This document shows, piece after piece, positions 63,118 through 64,000 of a DNA stretch of 64,000 nt. Where the stretch lies: NCBI GenBank assembly GCA_023954715.1, contig JAGSHD010000002.1, positions 1 through 64,000 of the forward strand, given 5' to 3'. Source of the stretch: Candidatus Cloacimonadota bacterium (GTDB lineage Bacteria > Muiribacteriota > UBA6191). Both the position numbers and the translations under genes were made by a program. Position 1 is the first letter of the stretch; the number at the start of each line of letters is the position of its first letter. Below the pieces are notes generated by a model. That model did not search any database and was not told the DNA's origin. It was given only the letters and a program-made list of their open reading frames with translations.

Positions 63118-63151
63118 AAAGACTCCTATCTACGGATTAGGAGTCTTTTTT
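63118..63151. terminator. Hairpin at the 3' end of the third OGT gene
   Basis: A perfect 11-bp stem (AAAGACTCCTA / TAGGAGTCTTT); the stop codon of the minus-strand gene lies in the loop. The T run is better on the plus strand (63146-63151), so it may also catch read-through from flagellin 2. Confidence 0.6.
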
Positions 63152-64000
63152 CTTTTTAGGAGAACTTGATCTTTAAGTAAATTTTCATAGCTTTCAAACC
63201 AGTCTACTAAACTATAAGTACTCTTAGAAAGATCAATCTGATTATCCCCTATTTTATGATTCGCTAAAATATAATTCATTCTATCTATGATACCTTGCTT
63301 ATACCCTTCTTTTGTTTTATAGACTAAATTTTCATTTCCTAAGGCGTTTAATATACTTGCAGATACCCTAGAACTCCAGTCCTCTCCCTTTAGGGTTAGA
63401 ACCTCTCTTCTCGCAATGATCGCATCTACAGTGGTGCTATGACCATTGTAATTCCAAGTATCTAAAACTAGATCAGCCAAGGACAGCCTAGCTAAATGTT
63501 CTTTTCTGTTTAAATATGATTCTTGATCACAGCTAGGCTTCGACTGAAATATAAGCCTATCTTCAGATAAACCATATTTTGACAGTACTTTCATCATTTC
63601 ACTTTTGGAAGCTTCGTTATAGTTTATAAACCAAATTACCGCTGAATCTTTTAAAACTAATACTTCCAACCAAGTCTGAAACAACTCTTTACTTACTCTT
63701 GAGGGTTTTACAGAAACTAAAAGAACGACTCTATCTGACGGTAGTCCAAAATCGCTACGAACAAAATGGCTATAATCCACCTGTTCATCTAAATCCATAG
63801 GCATAAAACAAGGATCCATGAATAGAGGCTCTTCTGTATAAAAATTTTTATTTTGCTTAGTAAGCACCATATTATCAGAGATGATATAGTCTATTGAGGG
63901 ATTTGCTGTAGTACCTGTATAACCTAAAAACGAAACTTGAATAGGAGCTAATCGTTCCTGAAGCCAATGCTGTCTGTGATTTATAGTTAAACCCTTCAGA
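63130..64000 (-). CDS. SPINDLY/OGT-type O-GlcNAc transferase (3), N-terminal part outside window
   Basis: The frame is open to the right edge; about 289 residues are visible. Upstream of the first methionine (63870) the frame already encodes RLAPIQVSFLGYTGTTANP and IDYIISDNMV, which match the GT41 RPAPVQVxYLGYPGTTG segment, so the ATG at 63870 is internal. Further on, SLADLVLDTWNYNGHSTTVDAI carries the conserved NGH motif, and EDWSSRVSASILNALG follows. TPR repeats are expected upstream. It faces flagellin 2 tail to tail, which makes flagellin a plausible substrate. Confidence 0.88.
   Translation of the reverse strand, partial: LKGLTINHRQHWLQERLAPIQVSFLGYTGTTANPSIDYIISDNMVLTKQNKNFYTEEPLFMDPCFMPMDLDEQVDYSHFVRSDFGLPSDRVVLLVSVKPSRVSKELFQTWLEVLVLKDSAVIWFINYNEASKSEMMKVLSKYGLSEDRLIFQSKPSCDQESYLNRKEHLARLSLADLVLDTWNYNGHSTTVDAIIARREVLTLKGEDWSSRVSASILNALGNENLVYKTKEGYKQGIIDRMNYILANHKIGDNQIDLSKSTYSLVDWFESYENLLKDQVLLKRKKTPNP

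Overview
The window is about 64 kb of low-GC chromosomal DNA, roughly one third G+C by eye. It comes from a flagellated bacterium with type IV pilus genes and a Gram-negative type envelope: there is an outer-membrane secretin, PilM/N/O-like proteins, a lipoprotein cytochrome and two flagellins. The gene order hpf-secA-prfB is the one familiar from Bacillus-type genomes, and the DUF512 radical SAM protein is best known from Firmicutes and Cyanobacteria. Together with the secretin this suggests a deep-branching relative of those groups, for example a Margulisbacteria-like lineage. That placement is inference only. I see no phage, insertion sequence or CRISPR array.

Layout. 1-13.1 kb: the end of a membrane protein carrying at least eight copies of a FliM-N-terminus-like peptide, a DUF3109 protein, hpf, secA, prfB, a single-domain response regulator, an unknown protein, an MFS carrier, efp, a DUF512 radical SAM protein and a YciO/Sua5-type gene. 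13.2-19.9 kb: recN, a large HEAT-repeat protein, an L,D-transpeptidase and a pentaheme lipoprotein cytochrome. 20-31.3 kb: two pilin-like genes facing a long minus-strand run. In transcription order that run is a Y/N/G/Q-rich exported protein, an ICMT-like methyltransferase, pilM, pilN, pilO, a secretin with a very long lysine-rich tail, a receiver-PP2C phosphatase and a STAS protein. 31.5-37.5 kb: a monoheme Tll0287-like protein, ycjX, ycjF, a TPR O-GlcNAc transferase and a methyltransferase. 37.6-38.0 kb: four tRNA genes (one CAU, two identical initiator fMet, one Leu-UAA). 38-45.4 kb: an FkbM methyltransferase, rlmB, a small ORF, ftsK, uppP and queA. 45.6-53 kb: a second FkbM protein, a second O-GlcNAc transferase, an RluA pseudouridine synthase and a HEAT-PilT fusion. 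53.2-56.4 kb: a small basic protein, rarA, a TudS-like protein, a zinc ribbon protein and glpX. 57.2-64 kb: two 902-residue flagellins and the end of a third O-GlcNAc transferase.

How the genes may work together. Surface motility is the main theme: pilus machinery, a PilT-type ATPase fused to HEAT repeats, a partner-switching phosphatase/STAS pair in the pilus run, flagellins, and three SPINDLY/OGT-type transferases with two FkbM methyltransferases that could decorate flagellin or pilin. The first gene's repeats resemble the CheY-binding peptide of FliM, which may link it to chemotaxis.

The observations I consider least ordinary are the FliM-like repeat array, the HEAT-PilT fusion, the secretin tail, the flagellin pair whose centre is better conserved than the segments beside it, and a three-copy family of a tiny gene (one intact, two decayed copies) near 17.7, 39.9 and 44.2 kb.
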